Assembly (NCBI GenBank): GCA_036506275.1 | Contig: DASXSB010000137.1 | Coordinates: 1-9,018 of the forward strand | Length of the DNA stretch: 9,018 bases | From: DASXSB01 sp036506275 | GTDB taxonomy: Bacteria; Methylomirabilota; Methylomirabilia; Rokubacteriales; CSP1-6 | Direction of reading: 5' to 3' | Shown here: in pieces, positions 7,981 through 9,018 of the stretch | Position numbering within the stretch: position 1 is the first letter of the stretch | How the letters are laid out: each line of letters opens with the position of its first letter | Made by a program: the position numbers and the translations under genes | The notes under the pieces: generated by a model | What the model was told of the DNA's origin: nothing | Databases searched by the model: none | Seen by the model: only the letters and a program-made list of their open reading frames with translations

Positions 7981-7999
7981 CGTTCGATCTCCTCGAACG
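7981..7999 (-). repeat. Perfect 7+5+7 inverted repeat in the ATPase leader
   Basis: CGTTCGA-tctcc-TCGAACG is a perfect inverted repeat with seven-base arms between the promoter-like element (8008-8016) and the ATPase start (7937). With the predicted transcription start near 8001 it would lie at the very 5' end of the message or overlap +1, as expected for either a dyad operator or a 5' stem-loop. Confidence 0.4.
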
Positions 8000-8007
8000 C
8001 GCGAGGT

Positions 8008-8016
8008 ACGGTATCA
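8008..8016 (-). promoter_or_regulatory. Possible extended -10 promoter of the ATPase gene
   Basis: On the minus strand the bases read TGA-TACCGT, again the TGnTAnnnT pattern. Normal spacing gives a transcription start at about 8001 and a leader of roughly 64 bases that holds both inverted repeats and the Shine-Dalgarno. No clear -35 is visible upstream. The 130-base gap between the hydrolase stop and the ATPase start has room for such a promoter. Confidence 0.3.
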
Positions 8017-8049
8017 CGCGCGGCGTCCCTCGCGCAGGTGCTTGCCGGC

Positions 8050-8061
8050 GGCGCGCGCGCC
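8050..8061 (-). terminator. GC palindrome just after the alpha/beta hydrolase gene
   Basis: GGCGCGCGCGCC is a 12-base perfect palindrome starting six bases past the hydrolase stop on the minus strand. It could fold as a four-pair stem with a four-base loop, but there is no T tract and alternating GC runs are frequent in this DNA. Confidence 0.15.
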
Positions 8062-8067
8062 AGGCCT

Positions 8068-8958
8068 TCAAGCTGACACTCGCGGGTTACCCAGGAACTC
8101 ACCGACGATGCGCAGAAATTCCGTGAGGCGATCGTGGTGAAGCCAGTGACCGGCGTCGTCGATCCCCACCACGCGGGCGTGACGGAACGGCTTGGTGCGC
8201 TCGTCCTCTTGCGGGTTGCCGGAGCGGCTTTCCTTGCCGTAGAGGAGCAGCGTCGGGCATCTGATGCGTGACCACAGGAGCGCGATGTCCTGCCCGGTCA
8301 TGTCGTACGGCGGCCACGCTCGCACGTAGTTGTCGAACTTCCAGCTATAGGTACCGTCCTCGTTCTGGTTGACGCCGTGGATCGTCAGGTGGCGCGCCTG
8401 CTCGGCGGTGAGGTGCGGATTTTCCTCCTGCATGCGGCGGAACGCGTCCTGGATGGACGGATACCGACGCGGGAGCCGCCCCGCGAGCGCGCGCTGCTCT
8501 CGCACCCACGCGTCCAGCCGCTCGACGATGGTCTTGCTCGGCGTGAGCGTCGAGCGCGGCGGCCCCAGGCCCTCGATGGCGACGAGCTTCGACACCGTCT
8601 CCGGATACAGGCCCGCGTAGCGAAGCGCGATGTTGCCGCCGAGGGAATGCGCCACGATCGTCACCGGCGCCAGTCGCTGCTGATGGATGAGCTGGGCGAG
8701 GTCGTAGACGTAGCCGGCCATCGTGTAGCTGCCGTCGCGTGACCACTCGCTGTCGCCGTGCCCGCGCAGGTCGGGCGCGATGACGTGCCAGTCGCTCCGG
8801 AGCGCGGCCGCCGTCCAGTCCCAGTTCCGGCAGTGATCGCGCCCGCCGTGGAGCAGCAGCATCGCCGGCTTGTCGGGATTGCCCCAGTCCACGTAGTGGA
8901 GGCGCAAGCGCTGCGAGAAGTAGCGGTGGGAGGCGGGGCCGGGCTTGCCGTCGATCAT
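8068..8958 (-). CDS. Alpha/beta-fold hydrolase
   Basis: A 296-residue alpha/beta hydrolase. The oxyanion-hole motif LHGGRDHCRNWD is at residues 36-47, DLRGHGDS at 63-70, the nucleophile elbow AHSLGGN at 103-109 (Ser105) and the catalytic His271 in DDAGHWLHHD (267-276). The acid is less clear: the usual position after strand beta-7 reads LLLYGKESRSG, so Glu243 is a candidate, and Glu129 in AIEGLGPP, after beta-6, is an alternative. A cap region of about residues 135-225 is mostly helical and charged. No signal peptide, so cytoplasmic. The ATG at 8956-8958 is chosen because the fold starts soon after and a promoter-like pair lies just upstream; there is no good Shine-Dalgarno. It is the first of three minus-strand genes, 130 bases before the ATPase gene. 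Substrate (ester, epoxide or other) is not predictable. Confidence 0.9.
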   Translation of the reverse strand: MIDGKPGPASHRYFSQRLRLHYVDWGNPDKPAMLLLHGGRDHCRNWDWTAAALRSDWHVIAPDLRGHGDSEWSRDGSYTMAGYVYDLAQLIHQQRLAPVTIVAHSLGGNIALRYAGLYPETVSKLVAIEGLGPPRSTLTPSKTIVERLDAWVREQRALAGRLPRRYPSIQDAFRRMQEENPHLTAEQARHLTIHGVNQNEDGTYSWKFDNYVRAWPPYDMTGQDIALLWSRIRCPTLLLYGKESRSGNPQEDERTKPFRHARVVGIDDAGHWLHHDRLTEFLRIVGEFLGNPRVSA

Positions 8959-8976
8959 CGAGGTCGTTGCGTCACG

Positions 8977-9005
8977 ACGATAACGGAGCCGCCGACGGAG
9001 AGCAA
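8977..9005 (-). promoter_or_regulatory. Possible sigma70-type promoter of the alpha/beta hydrolase gene
   Basis: On the minus strand TTGCTC (9000-9005) and TATCGT (8977-8982) are exactly 17 bases apart, matching three and four of six consensus positions. A start near 8970 would give a leader of about 12 bases, in line with the absent Shine-Dalgarno. The other 60 bases at the right edge hold nothing else that I can recognise. Confidence 0.35.
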
Positions 9006-9018
9006 GCGCGCGCGAGCC

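Noticed and set aside
6097..8126. Two long plus-strand open frames opposite the metallo-hydrolase and ATPase genes
   Set aside because: Both are complements of well-supported minus-strand genes; their translations show no domains, and neither start has a convincing ribosome-binding site.

Overview
This is a gene-dense, very GC-rich window of ordinary bacterial chromosome. Third codon positions are almost all G or C, which also creates long spurious antisense reading frames. It holds seven protein genes and no RNA genes, insertion sequences, CRISPR arrays or phage genes that I can see. The gene mix (GH63-type glucosidase, SDR and LLM oxidoreductases, Tat-exported metallo-beta-lactamase fold, ExeA-type ATPase) would suit a high-GC soil or sediment bacterium such as a Rokubacteria/Methylomirabilota-like or deltaproteobacterial lineage. 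That placement is an impression, not a measured assignment.

Layout. Positions 2-2116 (+) hold the C-terminal part of a GH63-like glucosidase whose start lies left of the window. It converges, with an 11-base gap, on an SDR oxidoreductase (2128-2910, -) that has lost the whole classical catalytic tetrad. A 108-base divergent intergenic region then leads into a three-gene plus-strand run: a compact LLM-type (luciferase-like) protein (3019-3783), a LOG-family nucleotide phosphoribohydrolase (3788-4561) and an RNB-domain exoribonuclease (4561-6045). The LLM stop codon sits inside the Shine-Dalgarno sequence of the LOG gene, which appears to start at an unusual CTG. The LOG and RNB genes overlap by one base (TGATG). 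The run ends at a GC palindrome between two convergent stop codons.

The right third is on the minus strand, read right to left: an alpha/beta hydrolase (8068-8958), an ExeA/GspA-like AAA ATPase with one C-terminal membrane segment (6999-7937) and a Tat-exported UlaG-like metallo-beta-lactamase fold hydrolase (6064-6915). Gaps of 130 and 83 bases between them, a promoter-like element and inverted repeats suggest at least partly separate transcription.

How genes may work together. The clearest functional idea is the LOG-RNB pair: RNB enzymes release nucleoside 5'-monophosphates, and LOG/PpnN-type enzymes split such nucleotides into base and ribose 5-phosphate. This is inference. I see no clear new multi-gene system. 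The most unusual items are the tetrad-less SDR, the CTG start with its embedded stop/SD, and the structured leader of the ATPase gene.
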